Assembly: GCF_900115175.1 (NCBI RefSeq)
Contig: NZ_FOYV01000001.1
Span: forward strand, 2,542,001-2,606,000
Direction: 5' to 3'
DNA length: 64,000 bases
Origin: Marinobacter gudaonensis
GTDB lineage: Bacteria > Pseudomonadota > Gammaproteobacteria > Pseudomonadales > Oleiphilaceae
Shown: piece by piece, positions 52,643-60,855 of the stretch
Numbering within the stretch: position 1 is the first letter of the stretch
Layout of the letters: the number at the start of each line of letters is the position of its first letter
Notes under the pieces: model-generated
Seen by the model: only the letters and a program-made list of their open reading frames with translations
Told to the model about the DNA's origin: nothing
Databases searched by the model: none
Made by a program: the position numbers and the translations under genes

Positions 52643-52675
52643 AGTATCCGTCTTGAACCTTAAACCAACCTTAAG
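52643..52675 (-). promoter_or_regulatory. PmrA-type box and promoter of the glycosyltransferase operon
   Basis: On the minus strand: CTTAAG-GTTGG-TTTAAG (52659-52675), then exactly 10 nt, then GATACT (52643-52648) as -10. The first half overlaps the stop codon of the histidine kinase gene. The form matches the PmrA box (YTTAAK-N5-YTTAAK), and the spacing to the -10 is identical to the two boxes at 54814 and 54847. Confidence 0.7.
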
Positions 52676-54092
52676 CCCGCTTCTGTTTTGAGGATGGGCG
52701 GGCGGGAAGCCAGATGGTGGCACACAGACCCCGCTGACCGTCGGGCCGGTCGGCGAGGGTGAGCTGGCCGCCATGAAGTTCGGCAATGCGCCGGGCGATG
52801 GCAAGGCCAAGGCCGGCGCCGCCTCCCAGACGCTGATCCAGACGCACGAACCGGCTCAGGGCCCGTTCCCGTTCGTTTGCGGGGATGCCCGGCCCCTGGT
52901 CGCAGACGGTGATGAGGTAACCCTCTCCCGAGGGAGTCAGCCGGGTCTCGATGGTGGTGTGCTCCGGACTGTACTGGATGGCGTTGGCCAGCAGGGACCG
53001 CATCAGGGTATTGATCAGGGCGCTGTGACAGCACACCAGGGCCTGGCCGGTATGATCCTCAAGCACCGGGTCGATGTGCTTTTTCAGGGCCAGGGGTGCC
53101 ACGTCGGCAATGCTCTGCTCCACAATTGCTGACAGGTTGTGGTATTCGGGCGTGAAGTCGGCGCCCGAATCCACCCGGTTGAGCAGCAGCATCTGCTCCA
53201 CCAGGTGCACCATGCGATCCACGGACTGGATCAGGTCCTCGTACTGCCCGGGATTGGTCTCGCAGACCTTTTCAAGGTTCAGGCGCAGCGCGGTCAGGGG
53301 CGTGCGTAACTCATGGGCGGCGTCCGCCGAGAACCGCCGCTCCCGCTCCAGTGCCTGGTTCAGTCGCCGCAGCAGGCCGTTCACTGCCTGCACCAGGCCG
53401 GCCACCTCCTTCGGTGCCTGGCGGTCGTCCAGGGGGTGGATGTTTTCAGGGGCCATGTTGCGGACGGGTCGCTCCAGCTTCCGCAGGGGCTGGAAACCGA
53501 CGTGGATAGCCGTGCCGGCGGCAAGCAACAGCAGAGGCAGTGCCACGAGCAGGGGCAGGATGTTGCCCAGGGCCAGTTCTTCACTCAGTTCCTCGCGAAT
53601 GTCTTCGCGCTGGGCCGTCCGAATCCAGAAACCGGTAGCCGGATCCTGCAGTGTGAACACCCGCCATCGATGGCCGCTGGCTTCGGCCCAGGAGTAGCCA
53701 GGTTTCAGGCCTTCGGTATCGTCGGCCTTGAGCGTGTCCAACAGCGGTTCGCGATTCGGCGTCCACACCTCGAAAGCGAGTTTTTTCTCGTATTTGTGGC
53801 CGATGCCACCCGGCAGTATTTCATCGTTGTCGGCCTCAAAGTCAATGCCTGAGGTCTCGGCCAATGGCAATTCCAGGGTTCGGCTCAGGGTGGTTGGTAG
53901 CTGTTCAATGGACTGGGTATTCGCCAGGTGTTGCACCAGTCCCTGCACGATACGAGTGCTCTGTGCCAGTTCGGCGTCAAACAGTTCCTCCAGCTCATGG
54001 TTGCTTTCGATGTAGCTCCAGGCTGCGGCAATCAGTGCGATTAACAGAACCGTCGAAGTAACCAGCAGGGTAAGGGTTCGGGTCAGGGACAT
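52671..54092 (-). CDS. PmrB-like sensor histidine kinase
   Basis: 473 residues. Two spans (about 6-28 and 177-197) enclose a periplasmic sensor of about 150 residues with acidic clusters (HELEELFDAEL). Then HisKA with H260 (DAAHELRTPLTAL), an ATPase domain with an N box (LLANAIQYSP), DQGPGIP and GLGLAIA. It overlaps the regulator gene by 10 nt. Function in sensing cationic peptides, metals or envelope change is inferred from PmrA-type boxes and from the lipid A-like glycosyltransferase operon downstream. Confidence 0.9.
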   Translation of the reverse strand: MSLTRTLTLLVTSTVLLIALIAAAWSYIESNHELEELFDAELAQSTRIVQGLVQHLANTQSIEQLPTTLSRTLELPLAETSGIDFEADNDEILPGGIGHKYEKKLAFEVWTPNREPLLDTLKADDTEGLKPGYSWAEASGHRWRVFTLQDPATGFWIRTAQREDIREELSEELALGNILPLLVALPLLLLAAGTAIHVGFQPLRKLERPVRNMAPENIHPLDDRQAPKEVAGLVQAVNGLLRRLNQALERERRFSADAAHELRTPLTALRLNLEKVCETNPGQYEDLIQSVDRMVHLVEQMLLLNRVDSGADFTPEYHNLSAIVEQSIADVAPLALKKHIDPVLEDHTGQALVCCHSALINTLMRSLLANAIQYSPEHTTIETRLTPSGEGYLITVCDQGPGIPANERERALSRFVRLDQRLGGGAGLGLAIARRIAELHGGQLTLADRPDGQRGLCATIWLPARPSSKQKRA

Positions 54093-54769
54093 TCGGTAAC
54101 CCCGGCGGCTGCCTGGCTGTCCAGAAGGTAGCCCACACCCCGTATCGTTCGGATGGTGTCGCGACCAACACGGCGCCGCAGGTGGTGGATGTGCACCTCC
54201 AGGGCGTTGCTTTCGGCACCCTGATCCCAGCCGTACAGCTGTTCTTCCAGGCGCCGGCGGGTAGCCACCTGGTCTGGGTGCCGCATGAGATATTGCAGGA
54301 TCTGGAATTCGCTGCGAGGCAGAGTGGTGACGCCCTCGCAGGTGGTCAGCTGTCCCGAGTCGGTATTCAGTGTCAACTGGCCCACGGTCAGCCCGCCGGG
54401 AAGGGTGTTTGAGCCGCGTCGCGTCACGGCCCTGATGCGGGCCTTCAGTTCCGCCATGGCGAAGGGCTTGGTGAGATAGTCATCAGCGCCGGCATCCAGC
54501 CCGCTCAGTTTTTCATCCAGTCCGCCCCGGGCGGTGAGAATGATCACGGGGGTCTGAACACCCTGTTTTCGGGCACCCTTGAGGATATCCAGGCCGTCCA
54601 CGCGGGGCAGGGTGAGATCCAGGATTGCCAGATCAAAATGTTCCTGGCTCAGGGCATTCAGTGCCTGCTGGCCATCATCGAGCCAGTCTACCGTGTTCTG
54701 CCCATCGCGCAGCATGCCCAGCATGGTGTTGGCCAGGTGATGATCGTCTTCTACAAGCAATATCCGCAT
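54083..54769 (-). CDS. PmrA-like OmpR-family response regulator
   Basis: 228 residues. Receiver domain with acidic residues E7/D8/D9, phospho-acceptor D51 (LAILDLTLPRVDG) and LTKPF, then an OmpR-type winged helix (IRTIRGVGYLLD). The ATG at 54769 is chosen. The in-frame start at 54799 would fall inside the -10 element of the promoter predicted from the box at 54814. Three PmrA-type boxes within 2.3 kb support the functional name, although identity to PmrA should be tested by phylogeny. Confidence 0.9.
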   Translation of the reverse strand: MRILLVEDDHHLANTMLGMLRDGQNTVDWLDDGQQALNALSQEHFDLAILDLTLPRVDGLDILKGARKQGVQTPVIILTARGGLDEKLSGLDAGADDYLTKPFAMAELKARIRAVTRRGSNTLPGGLTVGQLTLNTDSGQLTTCEGVTTLPRSEFQILQYLMRHPDQVATRRRLEEQLYGWDQGAESNALEVHIHHLRRRVGRDTIRTIRGVGYLLDSQAAAGVTECP

Positions 54770-54797
54770 GGCAGGTCCTGTTACCACTCCGAAACTC

Positions 54798-54830
54798 ATT
54801 CTGGCACAGAAATCTTAAGGTCAGCTTAAG
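54798..54830 (-). promoter_or_regulatory. PmrA-type box and promoter of the two-component system
   Basis: CTTAAG-N5-CTTAAG (54814-54830) matches the PmrA consensus with no mismatch. On the minus strand 10 nt separate it from CAGAAT (54798-54803), a good -10. This points to autoregulation. Confidence 0.75.
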
Positions 54831-54846
54831 AAAACTCACGCCTGCC

Positions 54847-54879
54847 CTTAAGCCTTGGTTAAGCCTGCGGCCCTAGTCT
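54847..54879 (+). promoter_or_regulatory. PmrA-type box and promoter of the hemolysin-family / ligase-HDO operon
   Basis: CTTAAG-CCTTG-GTTAAG (54847-54863), then 10 nt, then TAGTCT (54874-54879) as a weak -10. Its centre is 33 nt, about three helical turns, from the box that faces the other way. The transcript would start about 20 nt before the ATG at 54907. Confidence 0.7.
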
Positions 54880-54906
54880 GGTAGCTGTTGCTTCAGGAGG
54901 CTTAAC

Positions 54907-55614
54907 ATGACAGACCCGCTGATGATGTCCACGTATTGTTCCCCGGATTCCGGGGAGGTGGTTCCGGTCTTCCGTTGTGCCGGTCGCTGGTTTAACGAAA
55001 TCCGTCCCGAGACCGCCATGGCCGGAACCGTCGCGGGTTTCATCCGGCGTCGCTTCCTCCATGCCTATGGTGCCGAGCCCACCCTGCGGATACCGGCGCT
55101 GCTGGCGCTGACCACTGCCCAGGGCAGCCTGCTGGCCGCCGTGGGGGTACGCAATGCCGCGCTGGAGAGACTGTTTCTGGAGGACTATCTGTTGGTGCCG
55201 GTGGAATCGGTGCTGCCGGAGCCGGGCGTTGAGCGTCACCGGATTGCCGAGATTGCCCATCTGGCCGGTGTGGAAGCCGGCGTCAGCCGGTTCCTGTTTG
55301 CGTCGCTGTCGGTGTGGCTCGATGGTGCCGGATACGACTGGGTGGTCTGTACCGGCACCGACCAGTTGCGCAACAGCTTTCACCGGCTCGGTATTGCGAC
55401 AGACGTCCTGGGTGACGCCGATCCGGCCCGCTTGCCCGATGGTGGCGCCGGCTGGGGCCGTTATTACGATCATCACCCGGTGGTCATGGCCATTCGGGTG
55501 GCGGACGGCATGTCCGCCCTTCGCAGCGCAGGCCTTCTGCGGCTGATTCAATCCGTCGAAGCCGATTGTGCAGACGGCACCGCAGCCGGAGGGTCCTATG
55601 GCCACATTGCCTGA
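54907..55614 (+). CDS. Thermostable-hemolysin-family protein (GNAT-like)
   Basis: 235 residues. Matches the thermostable hemolysin family (Vibrio delta-VPH and relatives): GVRNAALERLFLEDYLLVPVE, then HRIAEIAHLAG and VCTGTDQLRNSF. The fold is predicted to be GNAT/autoinducer-synthase-like, so despite the name it may be an acyltransferase. It has no signal peptide. It is the first gene of a tightly overlapping operon with an AMP-ligase-HDO protein, an SDR and a TPR protein, so a biosynthetic role is more plausible than haemolysis. AGGAGG precedes the ATG. Confidence 0.85.
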   Translation: MTDPLMMSTYCSPDSGEVVPVFRCAGRWFNEIRPETAMAGTVAGFIRRRFLHAYGAEPTLRIPALLALTTAQGSLLAAVGVRNAALERLFLEDYLLVPVESVLPEPGVERHRIAEIAHLAGVEAGVSRFLFASLSVWLDGAGYDWVVCTGTDQLRNSFHRLGIATDVLGDADPARLPDGGAGWGRYYDHHPVVMAIRVADGMSALRSAGLLRLIQSVEADCADGTAAGGSYGHIA

Positions 55615-57772
55615 CCTTCTGGCACGCCAGGCCGGCACGCATCCGTCGCGAACGGCTTTGCAGGGGCCGGAGGCTGCCTTTACCTACGCCCAGATGATGC
55701 AGGCCGCGCAGGCCCTGGCCGATCAACTGACCCGTTCGGGTGTGCGCAGGGCCGGCCTCTGTGGCGACAACACCATGGCCTGGGTTCTGGCCGATCTGGC
55801 GTGCATGCTGGCCGGGGTGGTGTGTGTGCCGGTACCGGTGTTTTTCTCACCCTCGCAAACCGCCCACCTCACGGAACGGGCGGGCCTGGATTGCCTGCTG
55901 TCGGCGGAGGCGTCAGACGGCGGAGAACATCTGGGGTATGGCGTCTGGTTGACGCGATTGCCCGAAGCCCGCGGCGAGGCATGGATGCACGAGCAGACGG
56001 CAAAAATCACCTTCACCTCGGGCAGCACGGGCACCCCCAAGGGTGTGTGCCTGTCCATCGCCCAGATGACCGCGACCACCCTGGCCCTGAAAGAGCGTTT
56101 GGCCGGTGTATCCCTGGAGCATCACCTGTGCATTCTGCCCCTGGCCACCCTGCTGGAGAACATTGCCGGTGTTTATCTGCCCCTGTTGATGGGCGGCACG
56201 GTCACCGTGGCACCCCTGCACAGCCTGGGTATGACGGGCAGCAGCGGTCTGGACGTCAAACGGCTGGTAGAGGCTATTAATCACCATCGGCCCCACTCGC
56301 TGATACTGGTTCCGGAACTGGCGCAGGCCCTGGTGGCCGCGGCCGAGCAGCAGCAACTGAGTGGTGATGGCTTCCGGTTCCTGGCGGTGGGCGGCGGACG
56401 GGTGTCTCCCGATCTGCTGGCCAGGGGGCGTGCCGTCGGGCTGCCGCTTTACGAAGGCTACGGCCTGTCGGAGTGCGGTTCCGTGGTGGCCCTGAACGTG
56501 CCCGGCGCCGAGCGCGAAGGCTCCGTCGGCCAGCCGCTGGGCCACGTGCGCGTTCGGGTGGATGACCGCGGCCACATCCGGGTTGCCGGTAACACTCACC
56601 TGGGCTATTTGGGCGACCGCGTCGTCGAGGATGGGTGGCTGGATACGGGAGATCTCGGCGCCAGTCATTCCGATGGCTTCCTGTCGGTCAACGGCCGCGC
56701 CAAGAACCTGCTGATCACCAGCTTTGGACGCAACATCAGCCCCGAGTGGCTGGAGACTGAGCTGATTCAGGCCCTGAGCGCGCGTCAGGCCGTGGTGTAT
56801 GGCGACGGCGATCCGCATCCCTCGGCCTTGCTGGTGGTGCAGGATGATCGCTCGACAGACGCTCTGGGGGCGCAGCTTGCATCCCTCAATGAACGCCTGC
56901 CGGATTACGCCCGGCTCGCCCGGGTGCATGTCCGGCGCCTGCCACTTACCCATGCCGATGGCTACCTGACCGCCAACGGGCGCCCCATGCGACAGCGCAT
57001 CCAGGCGGACCTGCCGACACTGGTCGCCGGCGCTTGCTCACTCACTATTGACCCCAACCATTCTTCACACCTGCCAGGAGGATCTTTCATGGCATTTTTC
57101 GATCGACTGCAGTCCGAGACTGCCGAGGCCCGCGCCCACGTTACCGGTGCACCCGTCATTACCGCCATTCGCGAGGGTCGTTTTGATCTGGATGGCTACA
57201 CCTGGTTCCTGACCCAGGCCTACCACCATGTTAAACACACGGTTCCGCTGATGATGGCCTGTGGCGGCCGTTTGCCCGAGCGCCTGGAATTCGTGCGCAA
57301 GGCACTGGTGGAATATATCGAGGAAGAGTACGGCCATCATGAGTGGATCCTGAACGATCTTGCCGCCTGCGGTGAGGACAAGGAAGCCATTCGACACGGC
57401 ACACCGGATACCTCCATCGAACTGATGGTTGCCTACCTGTACGACCGGATCAACCGGGGCAACCCCGCAGCCTTCTTTGGTATGGTTCAGGTGCTTGAGG
57501 GCACCTCCATCGAGCTGGCCACGCCGCTGGGCGAGGCGATCCAGAAGCAGCTGAAGTTGCCCAACCAGGCCTTCAGCTACCTGTATTCCCACGGTGCCCT
57601 GGACCAGGAGCATTTCGAGTTCTTCCGTAACCTGATGAACAGCATCACCGATCCGGACGACCAGCAGGCCATCATTGAGGCCGCGCGCATGGTTTACCGC
57701 CTGTACGGCGATATGCTGCACAGCATCCCGCTGCCAGCCCGGCGCAAGGAGCAAAGCCATGCGGTTGCATGA
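55598..57772 (+). CDS. Acyl-AMP ligase fused to a haem-oxygenase-like diiron oxidase (HDO)
   Basis: 724 residues in one frame. Residues 1-490 are an adenylate-forming ligase (TFTSGSTGTPKGVC; YEGYGLSECGSV; TGDLGAS; C-terminal NGRPMRQRI, where Arg stands at the position of the usual catalytic Lys). Residues 498-724 form a TenA/PqqC-like helical domain. Counted from its own Met, it has E80-x2-H83, E138 and H175, the pattern of HDO diiron oxidases such as UndA, so a label of TenA regulator would be misleading. The Met at 498 has a perfect AGGAGG 7 nt upstream, so a separate HDO may also be made. The ATG at 55598 has GGAGGG ahead and overlaps the previous gene by 17 nt. Confidence 0.82.
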   Translation: MATLPDLLARQAGTHPSRTALQGPEAAFTYAQMMQAAQALADQLTRSGVRRAGLCGDNTMAWVLADLACMLAGVVCVPVPVFFSPSQTAHLTERAGLDCLLSAEASDGGEHLGYGVWLTRLPEARGEAWMHEQTAKITFTSGSTGTPKGVCLSIAQMTATTLALKERLAGVSLEHHLCILPLATLLENIAGVYLPLLMGGTVTVAPLHSLGMTGSSGLDVKRLVEAINHHRPHSLILVPELAQALVAAAEQQQLSGDGFRFLAVGGGRVSPDLLARGRAVGLPLYEGYGLSECGSVVALNVPGAEREGSVGQPLGHVRVRVDDRGHIRVAGNTHLGYLGDRVVEDGWLDTGDLGASHSDGFLSVNGRAKNLLITSFGRNISPEWLETELIQALSARQAVVYGDGDPHPSALLVVQDDRSTDALGAQLASLNERLPDYARLARVHVRRLPLTHADGYLTANGRPMRQRIQADLPTLVAGACSLTIDPNHSSHLPGGSFMAFFDRLQSETAEARAHVTGAPVITAIREGRFDLDGYTWFLTQAYHHVKHTVPLMMACGGRLPERLEFVRKALVEYIEEEYGHHEWILNDLAACGEDKEAIRHGTPDTSIELMVAYLYDRINRGNPAAFFGMVQVLEGTSIELATPLGEAIQKQLKLPNQAFSYLYSHGALDQEHFEFFRNLMNSITDPDDQQAIIEAARMVYRLYGDMLHSIPLPARRKEQSHAVA
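57076..57091 (+). promoter_or_regulatory. Internal ribosome site for the HDO domain
   Basis: AGGAGG (57076-57081), 7 nt spacer, ATG (57089-57091), in frame inside the ligase-HDO gene at the exact domain boundary. No stop codon separates the two domains. It may allow a free 227-residue HDO, or be a relic of two genes that later fused. Confidence 0.6.
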
Positions 57773-58541
57773 TCGGGTTTTTCTGCTGCTGGGCGGCTCC
57801 GGTGGTATTGGCAAGGCCCTGATCGCGCCCCTGGTAGGCGCAGGTGCCCGGGTAATCGTGGCCTCACGGCACCCGGAGTGCCTGGAACACCAGGAAGGGG
57901 TGTCCCCGGTGTATCTGGACCTGGCAGCGGCGGATCTCGACCAACAGCTGGCGCGCCTGAACGAGGCCTACCCCGACATCGACGGCGTGATTCACTGCGC
58001 CGGCCAGAACCGGTTTGCCAGCCTTGGCAAGATGCCGGTGGCCGAGCTGGATGCCCAGTTGATGGTTAACCTGCGTTCGGCGCTGCTGGTGGCACGGCAT
58101 TTCGCGCCCAGGTTCGAGAAAGCCGGCCAGGGGGCGCTGGTGTTCGTGGGATCCACGTTCGGCAGTATCGGCTTTCCCGGCTACACCGCGTACTGCGCCA
58201 GCAAGTTCGGGCTGCGAGGCTTTACCGAGTCGCTGCGCCGGGAGCTGGCAGATACGCCGGTGCAGGTGGTGTATGTGGCCCCACGGGCAACCGCCACGGC
58301 GATGAACCCCGAAGCGGTGAACCAGCTCAACCAGGCGCTGGGCAACACCATGGATCCACCTGAAAAGGTGGCCTCGGAGATACTCCGTGCCATGGAGACG
58401 GACCAGCGGCGCCGGTTCCTGGGCTGGCCGGAGCGTCTGTTCGTGGTGATCAACGGCATCCTGCCCCGTGTAGTCGACAAGGCGATGCTCAAACAGCTGC
58501 CGGTGATCCGGCGATTCCTGGATTCGAGGGCTCTGTCATGA
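57759..58541 (+). CDS. Short-chain dehydrogenase/reductase of the hemolysin-family operon
   Basis: 260 residues. Cofactor loop LLGGSGGIGKA, catalytic Ser in VGSTFGSIG, and YTAYCASK with Tyr and Lys; the C-terminus is longer and more hydrophobic (FVVINGILPRVVDKAML), as in membrane-associated SDRs of lipid metabolism. It overlaps the HDO end by 14 nt and the TPR gene by 4 nt. The true start is the ATG at 57759 with AAGGAG ahead. It probably acts on the carbonyl product of the ligase-HDO steps. Confidence 0.88.
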   Translation: MRLHDRVFLLLGGSGGIGKALIAPLVGAGARVIVASRHPECLEHQEGVSPVYLDLAAADLDQQLARLNEAYPDIDGVIHCAGQNRFASLGKMPVAELDAQLMVNLRSALLVARHFAPRFEKAGQGALVFVGSTFGSIGFPGYTAYCASKFGLRGFTESLRRELADTPVQVVYVAPRATATAMNPEAVNQLNQALGNTMDPPEKVASEILRAMETDQRRRFLGWPERLFVVINGILPRVVDKAMLKQLPVIRRFLDSRALS

Positions 58542-59158
58542 AACCTGTGCTTTTGGCTTTTCTTGTCTTGCTCGCCCAGCCGGCCTGGTCCGCGGATCTT
58601 GAAACGGAGCTGTCGGCCATCCAGCATCGCTGGGCGGAGATCCAGTATCAGATGCCTGACGACCAGAAGGAAAAGGCCTTCGAGGCCCTGGCCGGCGAGG
58701 CAGAAGACTTTGTGGCGCATTATCCGGATCGCGCCGAACCCCTGATCTGGCAGGGCATCGTGCTCAGCACCTATGCCGGTGCCAAGGGCGGTCTCGGCGC
58801 CCTGGGTCTGGTCAAGGATGCCCGCAAGTCGCTGGAGGCCGCACTGGCCATCAACGGAACGGCGCTGGACGGTTCTGCCTATACGTCTCTTGGTAGTCTG
58901 TATTACCAGGTGCCCGGGTGGCCGCTGGGGTTCGGCGACGACGACAAGGCCCGGCAGTACCTTCAGAAAGCGCTGGCCATCAATCCTGAGGGTCTGGATG
59001 CGAATTTCTTCTTCGGTGACTTCCTGCTCGATCAGGGTGAACCGGAGCGGGCCCGCGCCTATCTACAGAAGGTGCTCGAAGCACCGGGACGGCCCGGCCG
59101 GGAAGTGGCTGATGCTGGACGCCGTGCCGAAGCCAGGGAGCGTCTGGAAACCCTGTAA
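58538..59158 (+). CDS. Exported TPR protein
   Basis: 206 residues. Signal peptide (LLAFLVLLAQPAWSA, cleaved near residue 19), then helices with TPR-like pattern (DDKARQYLQKALAINPEGLDA; GEPERARAYLQKVLE). Periplasmic. The ATG overlaps the SDR stop (ATGA). It is the last gene of the operon and could hold or present the product of the pathway, but no function is known. Confidence 0.85.
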   Translation: MKPVLLAFLVLLAQPAWSADLETELSAIQHRWAEIQYQMPDDQKEKAFEALAGEAEDFVAHYPDRAEPLIWQGIVLSTYAGAKGGLGALGLVKDARKSLEAALAINGTALDGSAYTSLGSLYYQVPGWPLGFGDDDKARQYLQKALAINPEGLDANFFFGDFLLDQGEPERARAYLQKVLEAPGRPGREVADAGRRAEARERLETL

Positions 59159-59249
59159 AAGGTACTCGTTCGTCCCTGGCTGGCGTGATCCGGTGAGCTA
59201 CACTCCTTAGGGAGAGGGTAGGCTCTTCGGTCAGGGAGACGGTTAGTCC

Positions 59250-60764
59250 ATGGTGAGCAGGTCCGACGATGGGCAGGCGACTGCGATGCCTGCCCATTTT
59301 TTCCAGAAACTGGCTTCGGGTGTTCCAGGCGTCCTGTTCACCTACTGGCTCAGCGCAGACGGCCGGTCCCATCGATACCCTTTCGTCAGTCACCAGGTGC
59401 ATACCCTGTTTGGCGTCGACCCCGCCGCGCTCAATGAAAATGCAGACGCCGTGTTCTCGGTGATCCACCCTGAAGACGCTGACGCGATCACCGCGAGCAT
59501 CCAGCAGTCCGCCACCACGGGTAAACCCTGGAGCTATCGGGCTCGACTTCGGCTCGCGGATGGCCAGTACCAGTGGTTTGAGGCGCATTCGGTGCCGGAG
59601 CGACAGGCCGACGGCAGCACCCTCTGGTACGGCCAATTCCATAATATCCAGCATTACAAGGCACTGGAGCAGAGCCTGCGCGAGAGCGAGGCGGAATTTT
59701 CGTTCCAGGCTGGCTTCCAGCGGTTGATTGCCCGGCTGTCGACGGAATTCATCAACCTGGGATTCGGCACCATTGATCAGTGCATTGATGAGCTGCTGCG
59801 GTCCATCGGCGAGTTTTTCGAAGTGGACCGTGCCTACGTGTACGGCTTTTCGGACGATTACCAGCGGATGACCAACACCCATGAGTGGTGTCGTGCTGGC
59901 GTGCCCGCCCTGAAAGACGGCCAGCAGGACGTGGTCATCGAGCACTTCCACTGGTGGCAGGAGCAGATTGAGGGCATGGTCAGTGCCAGCCGTGTGGTGT
60001 TCATCGAGGATGTCGACCGGTTGCCCGCTACGGCTGCCGCCGAGCGAGCCTTGCTGCAGGAGCAGGGCGTGTCTTCCATGTTTTCGGTGCCCATTCGCGT
60101 GCGGGGCCGGGTGACGGGTTTCTTTGGCGTGGACTCCCTGCGCCAGCGCACCTGGCGTCAGGATCAGGCGGACCTGCTGATCATCGTGTCTGGCCTTCTG
60201 TCAGGCGCCCTGGAGCGGCATCGCCTGGAGGAGGAGCTGCTCAACCAGTCCATCCGTGATCCACTGACCGGTCTGCACAACCGCCGTTACCTGATGCCGC
60301 GCCTGGAGGAACTCCTGGGACGCAGCAACCGTCGGGGCGAGAAATTTGCCCTGGCGATGTTCGATGTGGACCACTTCAAGGCCATTAACGACTCCATTGG
60401 CCACCTCGGGGGCGATTACATCCTGCAGCGAATTGCGGCGATCCTGACCAGCCAGACCCGCACCATGGACGTGATTGCGCGCTTTGGCGGGGAAGAGTTC
60501 CTGGTGGTGTTCAATGCCCTGGAACAGACCGACGTGCCGCAGCTGGTGATGCGGATTCTGCAATCGGTGCGTGATGAACCGTTCGTGTTTGAACGCCAGT
60601 CGGTGCCGGTAACGCTCAGCGCCGGCGTTGCCGGCATCGATGAGTTTACCGCCACGCCGGCCACCCCGGAGGCGCTGATAGGCCTGGCGGACCATCGGCT
60701 CTACCTGGCCAAAGAGAGCGGGCGGGACTGCCTGGTGGATGCATCAGGGACAGTGCGCATATGA
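59250..60764 (+). CDS. PAS-GAF-GGDEF diguanylate cyclase
   Basis: 504 residues, no membrane span. A PAS domain (about 20-135), a GAF domain (about 175-330) and a C-terminal GGDEF domain with the active-site motif FGGEEF and DPLTGLHNRRYL at its start. It should make cyclic-di-GMP in response to a cytosolic signal. It is separated from the TPR gene by 91 nt, in which CTCC-TTAG-GGAG could form a small hairpin. GGGAG lies before the ATG. Confidence 0.92.
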   Translation: MVSRSDDGQATAMPAHFFQKLASGVPGVLFTYWLSADGRSHRYPFVSHQVHTLFGVDPAALNENADAVFSVIHPEDADAITASIQQSATTGKPWSYRARLRLADGQYQWFEAHSVPERQADGSTLWYGQFHNIQHYKALEQSLRESEAEFSFQAGFQRLIARLSTEFINLGFGTIDQCIDELLRSIGEFFEVDRAYVYGFSDDYQRMTNTHEWCRAGVPALKDGQQDVVIEHFHWWQEQIEGMVSASRVVFIEDVDRLPATAAAERALLQEQGVSSMFSVPIRVRGRVTGFFGVDSLRQRTWRQDQADLLIIVSGLLSGALERHRLEEELLNQSIRDPLTGLHNRRYLMPRLEELLGRSNRRGEKFALAMFDVDHFKAINDSIGHLGGDYILQRIAAILTSQTRTMDVIARFGGEEFLVVFNALEQTDVPQLVMRILQSVRDEPFVFERQSVPVTLSAGVAGIDEFTATPATPEALIGLADHRLYLAKESGRDCLVDASGTVRI

Positions 60765-60855
60765 AAAAAGATGATTTCACCTCATATTACTTAATGATAT
60801 ATCCTTAGATCAAAATTAATGCTGACTTTGTGACAGATTCAGAGAGGTGAACGTC

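Noticed and set aside
57089..57772. TenA-type transcriptional regulator
   Set aside because: The helical domain has diiron oxidase ligand positions and no DNA-binding motif; TenA is an enzyme-fold name that is often misapplied.
60780..60812. PmrA-type box before the Blh gene (CTTAAT near 60788 and CTTAGA nearby)
   Set aside because: The half-sites are 8 nt apart, not 5, and one deviates; no match to the spacing of the three good boxes.
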